Positions 32,560 to 44,330 of a stretch of 64,000 bases of DNA are shown here, in pieces. The stretch lies in assembly GCF_902686445.1 (NCBI RefSeq), contig NC_062216.1:8391084-8455083 (forward strand), read 5' to 3'. Under the pieces are notes generated by a model, which was not told where the DNA came from, did no database searches, and worked only from the letters and a program-made list of their open reading frames with translations. The number at the start of each line of letters is the position of its first letter. Positions within the stretch are counted from its first letter, which is position 1. The stretch is from Sciurus carolinensis (Eukaryota > Chordata > Mammalia > Rodentia > Sciuridae). A program made the position numbers and the translations under genes.

Positions 32560-35520
32560 GATAGACTTTCTTAGCTTTAGGATGTTATATTTAATCTCCC
32601 TTGGATAACTACAAAGAAAATATCCATAGGATACACAAAAGGAAGTGGGAAGATAATCAATACATGTCCCTACAAAAAGTCAACTAAACACAAAGGAAAG
32701 CAGTCATGAAGAAAACAAGGGGCATACAGAAACAAATGACAAAATGACAGAAGTTAAGTCCTTATCAGTAATTTCTTTAAATATAAATGGAGTAAATTCA
32801 AAGACAGAATGGCAAAATGGATTTTAAAAGAAAGATTCCAGTTATATGCTATCTGCAAGAGACATGCTTTAGAACTGGGCACACAGGTTGAAAGTGAAGG
32901 GCCAGAAAAAGATATCCCACGCAAATAGTACCAAAAGAGAGTAAGGGTGATGATAATAATATCAAAGGTAGTGGACCTACAGGAACACCTTATAGGAAAC
33001 AGAGAAGGACAGTATATAATAATAAAAGACACAACACTTCACGTGTACCAAACATCAGAGCCCCAAAATAGAAAGCAAACACTGAGTATTAGGGAGAAGC
33101 AGACAGCTCTGTAGGCAGTAGATTTCTGTGCCCCACTTTTAATAATGGATAAAACAACTAGGTCAGAAGATTGGTAAGGAAACAACTTGAATGATACTAG
33201 ACCAAGAGGTCCTAATAGACATACAGATTGTTCAACCCAACAATGGCAGAGGGAGCATTTTTCTCAAGTGCACATGGAACATTCTCCAGGAAAGACCATG
33301 TTTCAGGTCACATAATAATTCTTAATAAGTTTTAAAAGATTAAAATCATGCCAAGCTTTTTATCACAATAGAATGAATCAAAACAAAATGAAGACTAGAA
33401 ACTTTACAAATATGTGAACTCCACTTTTAATAGCACGTTTATAAACAACTGGTGGATGAAAGAAGAAATCACCAGGGAAATTATAAGATATCCTGAGACA
33501 AATGAAAATGAAAACCCAACATACTGAAACTTATCCCATATAGTAAAAGCAGTTTTAAGAGGAAAATTAATAGCTGTGAACAGTTACATTAAAAAATGAA
33601 AATTCTCCAATCAGTAATCTAATTCTATACCTTATGAACCTAGAAAAAGAACAAACTGAAACCAAAGAAAGCAGAGGGAAGGAAATAAAAAAGATTCAGA
33701 ACAAATAAATAAGGGAGAACAGTGGAAAAATAAAAACTAATTATTGGTTCTTAGAAAAAATCAACAAAATTACTATGCCTTTTAGCTAGATTGACTAAGA
33801 AAAAAGCAAAAAAGCTCAGATGACCAAAAACGAAAGAGAATTTTACAGAAATAAAAGTATATAAAATAGTACTGTAAATCATTGCACACCAAAAAATTGG
33901 ATAACCTAGATGAACTGAACAAATCCTGAAAAACACGCCCTACCAGGATTCAATCACAAAGAAATAGAAAATCTGAATAAAGTAATTACTAGTAGGAAAA
34001 TTGAATTACCAAAAATTCAAAGAATTAACGCCAGCCCTTCTCAAACTTCTAAAAACTGGAGAGAAATTTCCAAACTCATTCTGTAAGTTTGACATTACAC
34101 CAATACCAAAAGCAGACAAAGGAAACCACAGACTAGTATCCTTCATGAATACGGACACCAGAATCCTCAACTAGAAAACTGAATTCAATGGGCTGTTAAA
34201 AGGATTAGATGCCACGACCACATGGAATTTATTCCTGAAATACAAGGAAAGATCAGCATATAAAAATCAATGTAACACATAAACACAATGAAGGAGAAAA
34301 AGCACATCATCATCTCAATTGACACAGAAAAGCATTTGATAAAATTTAATATTCTTTTATGATAAAGCCATTGACAAACTAGGAATAGAAGGAAACTGCC
34401 TCAATATACTGTAGGCCACATGTGAAAACCCCACAGCCAGCATCAATATTAAATGGTGAAAGAATGAAAGCTTTCCTCTAAGGTGAGAAATAAGACAAGG
34501 CTATTCACTCTCACTACTATTACTGTGAGTTTGCAGCCAAAGCAATTAAGCAAGAAAAAGAAAAGGCATCCACATAGGAATGGAAGAAGAAAAGCTATCT
34601 TGGTTACAGGTAAATGATCTTATATATGAGAGACCATAAAAATTTTCTACACACAATAAGAAAATCACAGTTAGCAAAGTTGCAGGATACAAAGTCACAC
34701 AAAAATCAGTTGCACTTCTGTTCACTACCAATGGACAACCCTAGAAGGAAATTAAGAAAATAATTCCATTTACAGTAGCATCAAAAGAATAAGATTCATA
34801 GGGATGAATTTAACCAAGAAGATGGAGATTGTATCCTGAAAACTACAAAGTGTTCCTAAAAAATTATTAAATAGAAAGACATATTCATGGATTGGAAGAA
34901 AATATTGTTAGCATGTCCATACTATCTAAAGTGATCTATAGATGCAGTGTAAGCCCTATCAAAATCCCAATGACACTATTTTTTTCAGAAACAGAAAAAT
35001 CCACCTTAAAATTTGTATGTAATATCAAGAGTCCTTGAATAGCCAAAACAATCTTAAAAGAAGAACAAGGGTTGAGGTCTCACAATTCCTCTTTTCAAAA
35101 CTTACTGCAAAGCTACGGTAACCAAAACAATGTCCACTGGCTTAAAGGGAGACAGATACCTAGACCAAAGAGTAGTTTGGGGTCCAAAAATAAAAACCCT
35201 CACATCTGTGGTCAAATTAAGTTCAACAAGGATGATACTATGAGAAGAAGACAGTCTTTTCAACAAACAGTGTTGGGGAAATTGGATATCCACATGGGAA
35301 GAAAAATCTGCCTTATACCATATGAAAAATCAACCCAAAATTGATGAAATACCTAAACGTAACCTCTAAAACTATACAACTCTTAGACAAAAACTGGGGG
35401 AAATTCTTGACAATGGATTTGGCACTGATTTCTTTGTTAATACAAGCACAGGTGACAAGAGAATTTTGGATCCATCAAAAATTAAAGCACTTTTGTGCAT
35501 CAAAGAGCATGAGCAATAAA
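32560..35520 (+). mobile_element. Long LINE-1 copy, plus strand, degraded ORF2
   Basis: From 32560 the sequence follows ORF2 of an older mammalian L1: 'aatttctttaaatataaatg' and 'ctgcaagagacatgctttag' in the endonuclease part, 'ttacaccaataccaaaagc' and 'aaaagcatttgataaaatt' in the reverse transcriptase part, and 'gatacaaagtcacacaaaa' beyond it. The frame is broken by many stops and small indels. It is A-rich on the + strand. A GC-richer tail, possibly its 3' part, follows. Confidence 0.85.
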
Positions 35521-35960
35521 TCGACAGCAGTGACCCACGGGCCAGGAGAAAGCACGTATCCACCATCTCCAGAAAGAACAAAGACCCCTAATCAACAACC
35601 GCGGAAGCCTGACCGAGAGGCTCCTGAACCCGGAGGTTCCAACCGGGCCTTCCTGGAGAGATGCCCAGCGAGGGTGCGGGGTGAGGAAGAGCTGTCACCC
35701 TGCGTATCTTTGGTGGGAAGTGACGTGGCAGAGCAGCCGCAGAACTGTAAGGAAATTCCTTAAGAAATCTCACGGCCTCACCATGTGACCTACCAGTGCC
35801 ACTTCTAGGAACACGAGGGGTACCGTGAGTGCAGGACGTGACATATCCCTGAGGACCAGGCTGACGGCAGCCTCCTCACAGTGGCCCGCAGGGAGCACCC
35901 CGGGCGGCAAGGTGGCCTGGCAGCTGGTGAGCGTCGGCAGCGTCCGCCACCGCTCTATTT
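35521..35960 (+). mobile_element. GC-rich probable 3' continuation of the L1
   Basis: L1-like words persist ('gggccaggagaaagcacgta', 'ccaccatctccagaaagaac', 'cagtgccacttctaggaac'), but the sequence is visibly much GC-richer than the preceding 3 kb and much diverged. Assignment to L1 is tentative. Confidence 0.4.
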
Positions 35961-35994
35961 GCTGACCTCTCTTTTTTCTGTTTTTATCTTCCAC

Positions 35995-36301
35995 TCTTTT
36001 TCTACCTCCTATGGGTTTAACTGAACGCTTTCATTCATTTTTTCCTCCTTTCTTAGAATATCAATCAGTTCTTTTTTACCTTTTTAGTGGTTTCCCTCGA
36101 GTTTCTGATGTACATTTTACAACTGATTCACGTCCGCTTCCAAAGAACACAGCGCCTTCCTCTGAAGGACTTCCTTCCACATTTAATATAATGCTGGTCC
36201 GCCCGGGAACTCTTGCAGCCTTTCTGTTTCAAAGCCTGTCTGCCTCTCCCCCTCCACCCACTCTCTTGTCTCTGGGCTCATTTTAAGAGATGATCTTGCT
36301 G
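35995..36301 (-). mobile_element. Ancient L1M 3' UTR fragment, left piece
   Basis: The + strand shows 'gttcttttttacctttttag', 'tggtttccctcgagtttctg', 'tctgaaggacttccttccac' and 'gagatgatcttgctgg', in the order of the reverse-complemented L1M/L1ME-type 3' region. It stops abruptly at 36301, where an LTR begins, and resumes near 38025. Confidence 0.65.
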
Positions 36302-36618
36302 GTGCTATGGTTCAAATGTGGTTTGTCCCCAGTGTGAGGTATTGAGAGGTGGTGGGACCTGGGGGGCAGGGCCTGCAGGAGGTAATCACATGGTGGAGGT
36401 GGCATCCCGTGCCCTCACGGAGTGTCAGTAACTGCCAGAACCAGCTGGCGCAGATTAAGGCCACCTGCGCTTGGCCTCCTCTGCACCTGCTGCTTGTGAC
36501 TCTCACGCACACCTACTGTGTGATGCCACCTGCCATGTTAGGACATAGCATGGGGTCCTCCCAGAGGTGGCTACCCGAACTTGACTCTTCAGCCTTCAAA
36601 AGCATGAGCCCAAATAGG
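36302..36618 (+). mobile_element. MaLR solo LTR (MST-like), left piece
   Basis: Starts TGCTATGGTTCAAATGTGG (36303 on) and runs through 'gaggtggtgggacctggggg', 'aggtaatcacatggtggagg' and 'catgagcccaaatagg', the layout of ERVL-MaLR (MST/THE1-type) LTRs. No retroviral genes are present. It is split near its 3' end by the L1 at 36627-37964. Confidence 0.72.
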
Positions 36619-36626
36619 TCTTTTTT

Positions 36627-37964
36627 CTTTCTTTCTTTCTTTCTTTCTTACACATGACAGTAGAATGTATTTTGACATTTCATACATGCATGGAGTATAA
36701 CTTCCCATTCTTCTGGTAGTACATGACGTGGAGTTTCACTGGTGGTGTATTCATATATGAGCATAGGAAAGTGATGTCCAATTGATTCTACTGCCTTTCC
36801 CATTCCCATCTCCGTTCCCTTCCTTTCATTCCCCTTTGTCTAAAGTACTTCTGTTCTTCCCTACCCACTGTCTTATTGTGAGTTAGCATCCACATTACAG
36901 AGAGAACATTTGGTCTTTGTTTTTTGGTGTATTTCACTTAGCATGATGGTTCCATCCATTTACCAACAAATGCCATAATTTCAGTCTTCTTTATGGCTGA
37001 GTAATATTCCATTGTGTACATGTACCACATTTTCTTTATCCATTTATATGTTGGAGGGCACCTAGGTTGATTTCATAGCTTTAACTATTGTGAATTGAGC
37101 TGCTGTAAACATTGATGTGGTTGTTTCACTGTGGTATACTAATTTTAAGTCCCTCAGGTATATACTGAGGAGTGGGATGACTGGGTCAAATGGTGGTTCC
37201 ATTCCAAGTTTTCTGAGGAATCTCCATACCACTTTCCAGAGTGGTTGTACCAATTTGCAGTCCCACCAGCAATGTATGAGTGTACTTTCCCCCACATCCT
37301 CACCAACATTTATTGTTACTTGTGTTCTTGATAATTGCCATTCTGACTGATGTGAGATGAAATCTCAGTATAGTTTTAATTTGCATTTCTCTAATTGCTA
37401 GAGATGTTGAACATTGTTTCATATATTTATTGATCATTTTGTATTTCTTCTGCGAAGTGCCTCTTCAGTTCCTTTGCCCATTACTCATTGGGTTGTTTGT
37501 TTTTTTGGTGCTAAGTTTTTTGAGTTCCTTGTATATCCTGGAGATTAACGTAGGTGCAGATGCCAAGATTTTCTCCTATTCTGCAGGCTCTCCACATTCT
37601 TAATTGTTCTCTTTGCTGTGAAGAAGCTTATTGGTTGATACCATCTCATTTCTTGATTCTTGATTTGCACTTTAGGAGTCTTGCTGAGGAAGTCAGTTCC
37701 TAAGCTGACATGATGAAGATCTGGGTCTACTTTTTATTCTAGTGGTGCAGGGTCTCTGGTCTAATGCTGAGGACCTTGATCCATTTTTAGTTGATTTTTG
37801 TGCATGGTGAGAGTTAGGGGTCTCATTTCATTTTGCTACAGATGAATTTTCAGTTTTCCCAGCACCATTTGTTGAAGAGGCTATCTTTTCTCCTTTGTAT
37901 GTTTTTGGCCCCTTTGTCTAGTTTAACTGTACTTATGTGGGTTTGTCTCTATTCTGTACCACTG
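36627..37964 (-). mobile_element. 5'-truncated LINE-1, minus strand, inserted in the MaLR LTR
   Basis: The (TTCT)n at 36627-36650 is the reverse complement of an AAAG-rich tail. It is followed by the same L1 3' UTR as at 14321 and then reverse-complemented ORF2 C-terminus. The minus-strand frame at 37062-37295 reads [15 protein letters not shown], matching the frame at 13666-13923. It ends near 37964 in ORF2. A degenerate target duplication flanks it: 'aaataggtctttttt' at 36612-36626 and 'gaatagacctcttttt' at 37965-37980. Confidence 0.85.
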
Positions 37965-38024
37965 GAATAGACCTCTTTTTTTTTTTTTTTTATCAAGTAT
38001 CCAGGAGACACTGAGACACTGGGA
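37965..38024 (+). mobile_element. MaLR LTR, right piece
   Basis: 'aatagacctctttt' followed by a long T run and 'tatcaagtatccagg' resembles the 3' end of MST-type LTRs (AATAAACCTCTTTTCTTTATAA in the family). It completes the LTR interrupted at 36618. Confidence 0.55.
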
Positions 38025-38790
38025 ATGTAATTCTGTTAAGAGGTTTTTTGTTTTCCTTTTCAGGACTCTTAAAAATGTTATTCCATTGGTGTCGGAATTA
38101 CATGGTTTCAAACACAAGTTCTAGTATAACTCTTATCTCTGTTCCTTTGTGTTAATGTTTCCTTCTCCTGGTTTCTCTTCAGGCACATTTGGTTATGATG
38201 TGCCTAGTGTGGCTTCTTGTGTTTCTTCTGGTTGGGGATGGTTGGGCTTTATTAGTCTATGGGCTTATAGTTTTCATTAAGTTTGGAAAATCTCCAGCTA
38301 TTTCCTTTAAGTGTAATTTTCTAATTGCTCTTCCTGAGACTTAACTACTTTAAAGTTGGGCTGCTCAGGTTGCCACACAGGCTGCTGCTTCTTGTTTGTT
38401 TCTAGTGCTTTTCACTTAGGAGAGGTCACATTGGCATGTCTCAGGTTCACTAATACTTTCTTCTACAACCGCTAATCTACTGTTAATCTGTATCGTGTAT
38501 TTTGTATTTCCAATATTGTACGTTTTGTCTTTCAGAGTTTTACTTGGGTCCTTTTTAGATCTTTTCCTCCTCTTTCATCATGCTCTTGCTTTCTTGTACT
38601 TTCCAGAACATGTGGAGTATATTTAAAATAACTATTAATGTTATCTTCTAGTTCCATCACCCCTGTTGTTTTGGGTTGTTTCTAGTGATTGACGTTTTCC
38701 TGGCTGTGGGTTGTATGTTCCTGTTTTTTCCACCAGTCAGTGGCCTTCCGAGGATACTACCTGATGTCCCGTGCATTAGGAGGACTTTCC
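38025..38790 (-). mobile_element. Ancient L1M 3' UTR fragment, right piece
   Basis: Continues the element of 35995-36301. The words run in order: 'gtaattctgttaagaggttt', 'aaatgttattccattggtg', 'ggttatgatgtgcctagtgt', 'gggcttatagttttcattaa', 'ctaatctactgttaatctg' and 'gttttcctggctgtgg', as in reverse-complemented L1M 3' UTRs. The right boundary is uncertain and may lie beyond 38790. Confidence 0.68.
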
Positions 38791-38799
38791 GCCTGGCTG

Positions 38800-41700
38800 G
38801 GGGACACAGAACCCTGCCCTGCGTGAGCTCAGGAGGCTGTCCCACCTGCCTTGTCCAGTGGTTCTCTCCACAGCCTTAGTATTTTCCTCCTGGTGTGTGT
38901 GGATCAGAGCTCAGCCAAAGCTTCCAGGGCACCCGCTCCAGATCTCTGATGCCCTCCCTCTGGGCCATCTCCTCCTCTTGCTTTGCCCTCCCTGGACTTG
39001 GAACTCTGTCTCTGCAGCTCAGTAAGGCCCCTGGTCTCTGTGCTGAGGCCTGGAAACCTCCACAGCGGGCAGAGGCACACGCTCATTTCCCTTCCAGGAT
39101 TGCTGTCCTGCACTGTCTGGTGCACAGCATCTGAAGCTCGTGGGCCAGACACACTGTCCAGTTTCGTGGTCGTTTAAGGCAAGGGGGTAAATACGATGCG
39201 GCTCACTCCCTCATGGCAGGGGCTGCTTCTCTAACTTAAGGGTCTCTTCCTTACATGTGGCACTGTTCTTCTGACTCCAGCCTTATTTCATTCAGGCCCT
39301 ACGTCCTGCAAGGAGCAGCCATGAGTGGCGTCCAGGAGTGGGCCTGACGGAGGCGCAGCGGCGGTTCTGCCTCTTGCTCACTGTCGTCTGATTTCCATGC
39401 CCCGGTTCTCATCTGCATGACTATGCAGCTCGAGTCCACTTCCTGCTCACTCTAGAAGCATTCAGAACAAGAAGGGGGGATGGTTAGGAGCACCTGCGCA
39501 GGTCAGCAAGGCTGATGACCCCCCCCCAGGGTGGCTCCTGCTGAGAGCCAGCTGAGAGGCCTAGGAAGCTTCCTCTGCCTGCATTCAGGTTGTTTTCAAA
39601 ATACTCTCAACACGCCCTCCAATAAAGTCCCATCAATTTCAAGACCAAGCGTAGATCCGTAACTCGTCCAGGGTTTTTGAACAGTGCTCAGACCCAGCTG
39701 TTCTTTAAGTTGCCTTCTGGCTCTGAAGACAACGTGTACCTTACATTTTCCTTCTTAAAATGAACTCACTCATGCCCTCTTTTCATTAGGTTTTAGAAGA
39801 ACTTTGAGAAACCTTTTAAAGGAGTAGCGAGTGAGTGGCATTTCTTTTACGAGTGTGTGAAAGGAAGGGTGAAGGAGGGTGACATGTGTCTTTGTCTTGA
39901 ACTGGCCTTAGGCGGGAAAGCGTACTTTGCTTTCCAAGCTGTGTGCAGCAGATATCCCTGGTTTCCTTGCTCCACCTCTACACACAGCTCAGGGTGGTTT
40001 TGAAACGCGTCCACAGCTCCTGGACGCTCGCTGTCTGAGAGTTGGGGTCTGTGTTCTCTCCCCTGAACCTAGCGTCTGGGACTGCTTTGACCCATGGAAT
40101 GCTGGCCGTAGGTGCTGTTAGGCACCTCCCGGGCCCTCATGAAAGGCCCTGCAACTTTTGCCTTGTCTTTGGGGACATTCTTGGAGCCCCAAGTTGACAT
40201 GTAAGAAATCCATGTACTCTGAAGCCACTATGCCATTAGGAAGGCAGCCCACCTGGAGAAGGTGCGTGTAGGCAGTAGACACCGCAGTCCGCGGTTCTAG
40301 CTCAGCCCAGCCTGGCGTGATCCCAGCCCCAGTGCAAGATGTGTAGGTGAAGAAGCCTCCAGATGGCCATTTGTGACTTCTAGTCATTCATGTCTTTCCA
40401 GCTGGGACCTTTGATGTCAGGAAACAGCCACAAGCTATCCCCAATGGCACTGTGCAAATTTCTGACCCAGGAACCAATGGGCATACTGGCTGATCGAAGC
40501 ACAGGGGTGAGGGTGGGGCTGCCCAGCAGCAGGTAACTGGGACATGCCTGTTCCCAAAGCACCGGCAGGTGCAGAAGAACGGTGCAGCACACAGCTCAAG
40601 GACCAGGTGAGGCAGGTGGTCTGGTTGGACGTGTGGCATGAAAGGCACGTCTCTCAGCGTGAAGTCTGGGAAAGGCACCATGGAGGACCGTGGAGACGGC
40701 AGACTCTCTTCATCCTGGAGCTGCTGGACAGTCCCTGCACACCAGCAAGCGGGGCTGAAATAAGTCATTGATCTGGGCTGGGGACACAGCAGCTCCAGAG
40801 AGCACCTACTTAGCATGCAGGAAACCTTGGGTTTGACCCCAGCACTGCACAAAAGAAAAAAATGAAGCCATTTCTCTGACTCCTCAGTTGGCACTGGGCA
40901 CATCACAGCACGGGTGGGAAGTGAGGCTATCCAAGGCCACCCTGCTGTTGCCCAGCTGGCCACCCACTGTAGCTTCCTTTGTCCTTCCTTCTTTCCCCTT
41001 TCTCTGAGTGCCCTCGATGTGCAAGTCATTATCTTAGGTCAAAGATGATGCGTATTATGCCATCAATTTTCTGCATCCTGATGCTTTGACCCCTGGTACC
41101 TTGCAGACCCTGGGGGACTGTCCCTGAGGAGTTGGCCAATTCCTAAAGATAAGAAAGGACTCACCTGTGAGCATACCTTTCATATGCAAACCAGCTAATC
41201 CCCAGTCCAGACTCAGCCACCTCCTGTGTTGAGCTCTCTCCAGGTCACTGTGCCCTGTCCTAACCACCCCAGGGCCAGGTGCCAGACCACCAAGGCCCCA
41301 GGGCCTGCTGAAGTCATTCTACAGAGCCTGGCCATTCCTTCACTGCCAAGGTCCCTGCCTGCCGCTGGCTTCTCCCGTGGCCTCCTGTCTGACGCCAGGG
41401 CTTCCCCCTGACCCCTTGCTGCAGCACGCCTCCTCCCCAGTGACGGAGGGACCCTGTCTTTTCAGTGGCCATTGGCTCCCGATCTGTAGGCCCTACCATA
41501 CTTCCAGTGTTCTAGTACCACGAGTTTAAAGCAGCCTCATAAACTAAACAAACAGGAGGTGTCCTCGCCTTTCACAGGAGAGTTGTGAGTGGGGACAGGA
41601 TTCTGAAACTGCAGCAGGGCTGTCTCCTGGCCCGTCATCCCCTGACACTCCTCAGCCATAAGCGGACGGCTGAGCCGACTGCGGAGGCAAAAGCTTCTTT

Positions 41701-43440
41701 TCCACTTGGATCATTATAGGTGCTTCCTGCTCTCTTGCCCTTCTTCCTCTAGGCATTGTGAAGGAAGCAGTGGGATCAAGAAAAAGAAACGCACTCCTTG
41801 GAACCAACCACTGTATTTTCTTGTCCTTTGTTGATTTTGCCATTGAAATTGTAAAGGTTAGCTTCTGGCCAATTAAATAAAGATCACAGGTGTCCAGTAA
41901 TCTGGGCCACACCCCTTCGAGGGGACCTGGTAGTCATTCCAGGTGCAGTGGAGGAAAATCAGGGTAGAAAAAGTTGTCGCTCACTTGGAACTCTCCTGCC
42001 CCTCCGTGCTACGGAGAAGCAAACACTGATCGCACAGGAGCACTGTTGGCGTGTCTGCCCTGGAGAGGCCACGTCCTTCACCTCACAGGGCCTCCACGAG
42101 GCTCTGGGCCTGGGAATTAACCGTTTAGTGACTTGGAAGGATTTGTGCACCAGTAGTGGCAGGTCATGGGTTCTGGCTCCCAGTTAGGCTTCCTCCCACC
42201 AAGGAGTCTCCAGGCACCCCCTGGGAGGCACGATGTGTCAGACACGACAGGAGAACTGGCAGGCCTGTGCTACAGGACACAGATGTCTGATTTGGGGAAC
42301 CCCAAGAAAACTTGGGTTTCTCCACTTAGTATTTTGCTACTATTAATCAACTCTTACCAAAGGATGCCGATGTTATAAGGAATCTACACTTCTACACTGC
42401 CGTGTGCGGGAGCAGTCTAGTACGCAAGCGCACTTCCTTTCCCCTTTCCCCCTAGGTCCATGTGGAAGAGCTGTGGACCCCAAGAGCCTGAGGAGCGCTG
42501 TCCGGTTCTGCCTGCTTCACTGGCTCAGTGAGGCCTGTAGGTGCACTCAAGTCCCTGCCCTTTGTTTTCACCCGGGAAAGTTACTCTAAATTAGGAGCTT
42601 TGCTGGATTCTCCTAAATGACTTTAGAGATGTCTGTGGGTTAACATAAGGAACTCCAAGTGCAGTGACTTGTAGGGAAATGAGGGCTGCTGAGTCTAGAC
42701 TAGCCACAAGGGGCAGGGATCACTAAGGGGATGGATGAGAGAGAGACCAGGTGCCCCATCCTCCAGCTGCACCTACCTGTGGCCTCTGACTTCATTATGA
42801 GGATGGGAAAGGGCTGCTGGAACTCCCAGAGGCCAGACTGGAGTGGGCAAAGGGCAAGAGGAATGGCAGTGGCTGGTGAGCAGCCCTTCCCTTCCCCTGG
42901 GCACATAGGGACCAGTTGCAAAGTCTGGAGGTTGACATACCAGTCGGGGTCTCTGCTTGGCCCCCTTCACAGATGGTTCTTTGGAGGCAGGAACTTGCTT
43001 TGAAAAGACTCAATCAAGCACAGACAAACCAGTGTGAACAGAGATGGTGACGAGCATGATTTCACCTCCAGCCTGGGTGGAGGGACAAGAAACAACTCCC
43101 GCCAGCCCGAGTGGGTGCTGCTGCAGTCCTCCAAAGCAGACACTGTGGCCCCGCCTGAGGGCAGTCCCTTGGCCTGGCCAGTGATGCCACAGCCTCAGCA
43201 GGGCCACACTGGATGCAAGCTGAGAGCGCTAAGTCCATAGCCCTTCTGAGCAGAGGCGAGGGTCATCTGGGCAGTGTGCGGAATGTACCAGATTCCCCTC
43301 TTTTTCCCTCTCCCTTTCCTCTTGCCCCAGAGCCACTGAAATACCTGTTTGGAACAGAATAAGAGAAGCTCCTGGGGGGTAAGCTTTGAAGTTCTGACCC
43401 TTTTAACTTTCAAATTCACCCATTCCTGATTTTTACATTT
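38800..43440. other. PINX1-SOX7 intergenic region, middle part
   Basis: Apart from one ID SINE, no clear repeat, exon or RNA gene was recognised. Open frames reach 213 codons on the minus strand (40388-41029) but lack domains and overlap frames on the other strand. Confidence 0.45.
40772..40862 (+). mobile_element. ID SINE
   Basis: 'gggctggggacacagcagct', 'cctacttagcatgcaggaaa' and 'gggtttgaccccagcactgc' followed by an A-rich tail form a complete tRNA-derived ID unit. No clear target duplication was seen. Confidence 0.85.
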
Positions 43441-43444
43441 CACA

Positions 43445-43605
43445 GTTTATTAAGCATGTGAGTTTTCACAGATGGCTTATCAGTGACCCTGTATTATACC
43501 CATTTTAGAGGCGAACCAAGTGAGGCTGAATTCAGGTAAATGAATTTTCACACTGCAAGTTGCAACAAACTTGGACTTGGGGGTTTCTGATTTCAGGTCC
43601 TGCAT
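43445..43605 (+). mobile_element. MIR SINE fragment
   Basis: 'attatacccattttagaggc' with flanking 'gaggctgaattcaggtaaa' and a later 'ggtttctgatttcaggtcc' is consistent with a MIR core and its 3' half. Diverged. Confidence 0.5.
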
Positions 43606-43644
43606 TCCTGTAAACCAGAATTCAGAGAACTACAAAGCTAAAAA

Positions 43645-43785
43645 GAAACAAAGAAGGGGTTGGGGAGGAAGGAGGGAGACAGGAGGGAGGGAGGGAGGGA
43701 GGGAGGGAGTGTGAATAATAAGGAAGAGGGAGAGGGAGGGAAGGATGAGAAAAAGGGAAAGAAAAGAAAGCCATTGAAGAGATAA
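43645..43785 (+). repeat. Purine tract with (GGGA)n G-quadruplex motif
   Basis: Almost uninterrupted A/G on the + strand for about 140 bases. Positions 43685-43708 are six or more GGG runs separated by single A (GGGA repeats), a textbook G-quadruplex-forming pattern. The mirror-like purine stretches could also form a triplex. It lies directly before the orphan CpG island. Confidence 0.85.
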
Positions 43786-44330
43786 GCGCCAGTCACGCTA
43801 ATTTCCGCGCAGGGTGAGTAGGAGTTTGTACCTACAGGTCAGCTGCATGATGCCCAGCGTGGTACACTGGCCCAGTGTGTCTCGAAGCTATCCGATCCCC
43901 CGCAGGACCCGGCGCTGCAGCCCCTGAGCCTCGACTCTTCTGCGTTCGGTTGCCCAGGATTCGTTCTTGAAGGTTCACCACACGAACCTCAACTGCGGAG
44001 CCGTGGTCTGTCCTGGGCCTGCGCGGGCGGTAACAGGCATTGGGTTGACTCGGGGCGCGAGCTCCGGTGCTCTAACTCAGCCCTCGGAGCCCCGGGCTTT
44101 CCGCGGAACTCTGTAAAGACTGATGCAGTGATTGCAGAGGCGGCGGGGTTCTCGCGGCCCTGAGTCCCTTGGCGCTGTCCGCGGCAGGGCGCGCTTGGAC
44201 ACAGTTGCCCAGGTGAATAAATGCACTGATGCAAAAGATAAAGGAATGGAGCGATCGAACCAGCAGGGTTCGGGCGTGCAGGCAGCTCTCAGGTTCCGGG
44301 CGGCGCCCGCGCGAGGGAGGGAGCAGCTAA
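43786..44330. promoter_or_regulatory. Orphan CpG island about 2.4 kb upstream of SOX7
   Basis: CpG dinucleotides are dense throughout (for example around 44010-44060 and 44130-44200), in contrast to the flanks. GATA sites AGATAAG (43780-43786) and AGATAAAG (44236-44243) sit at its edges. Two good splice donors face SOX7: GTGAGT starting 43814 and CAG|GTGAAT at 44213. It could be an alternative or non-coding promoter, or an enhancer of SOX7. No coding frame is recognised. Confidence 0.5.

Noticed and set aside
43664..43710. Possible CRISPR-like or tandem array at the GGGA repeats
   Set aside because: A mononucleotide-separated G-run microsatellite without spacers; the genome is mammalian.
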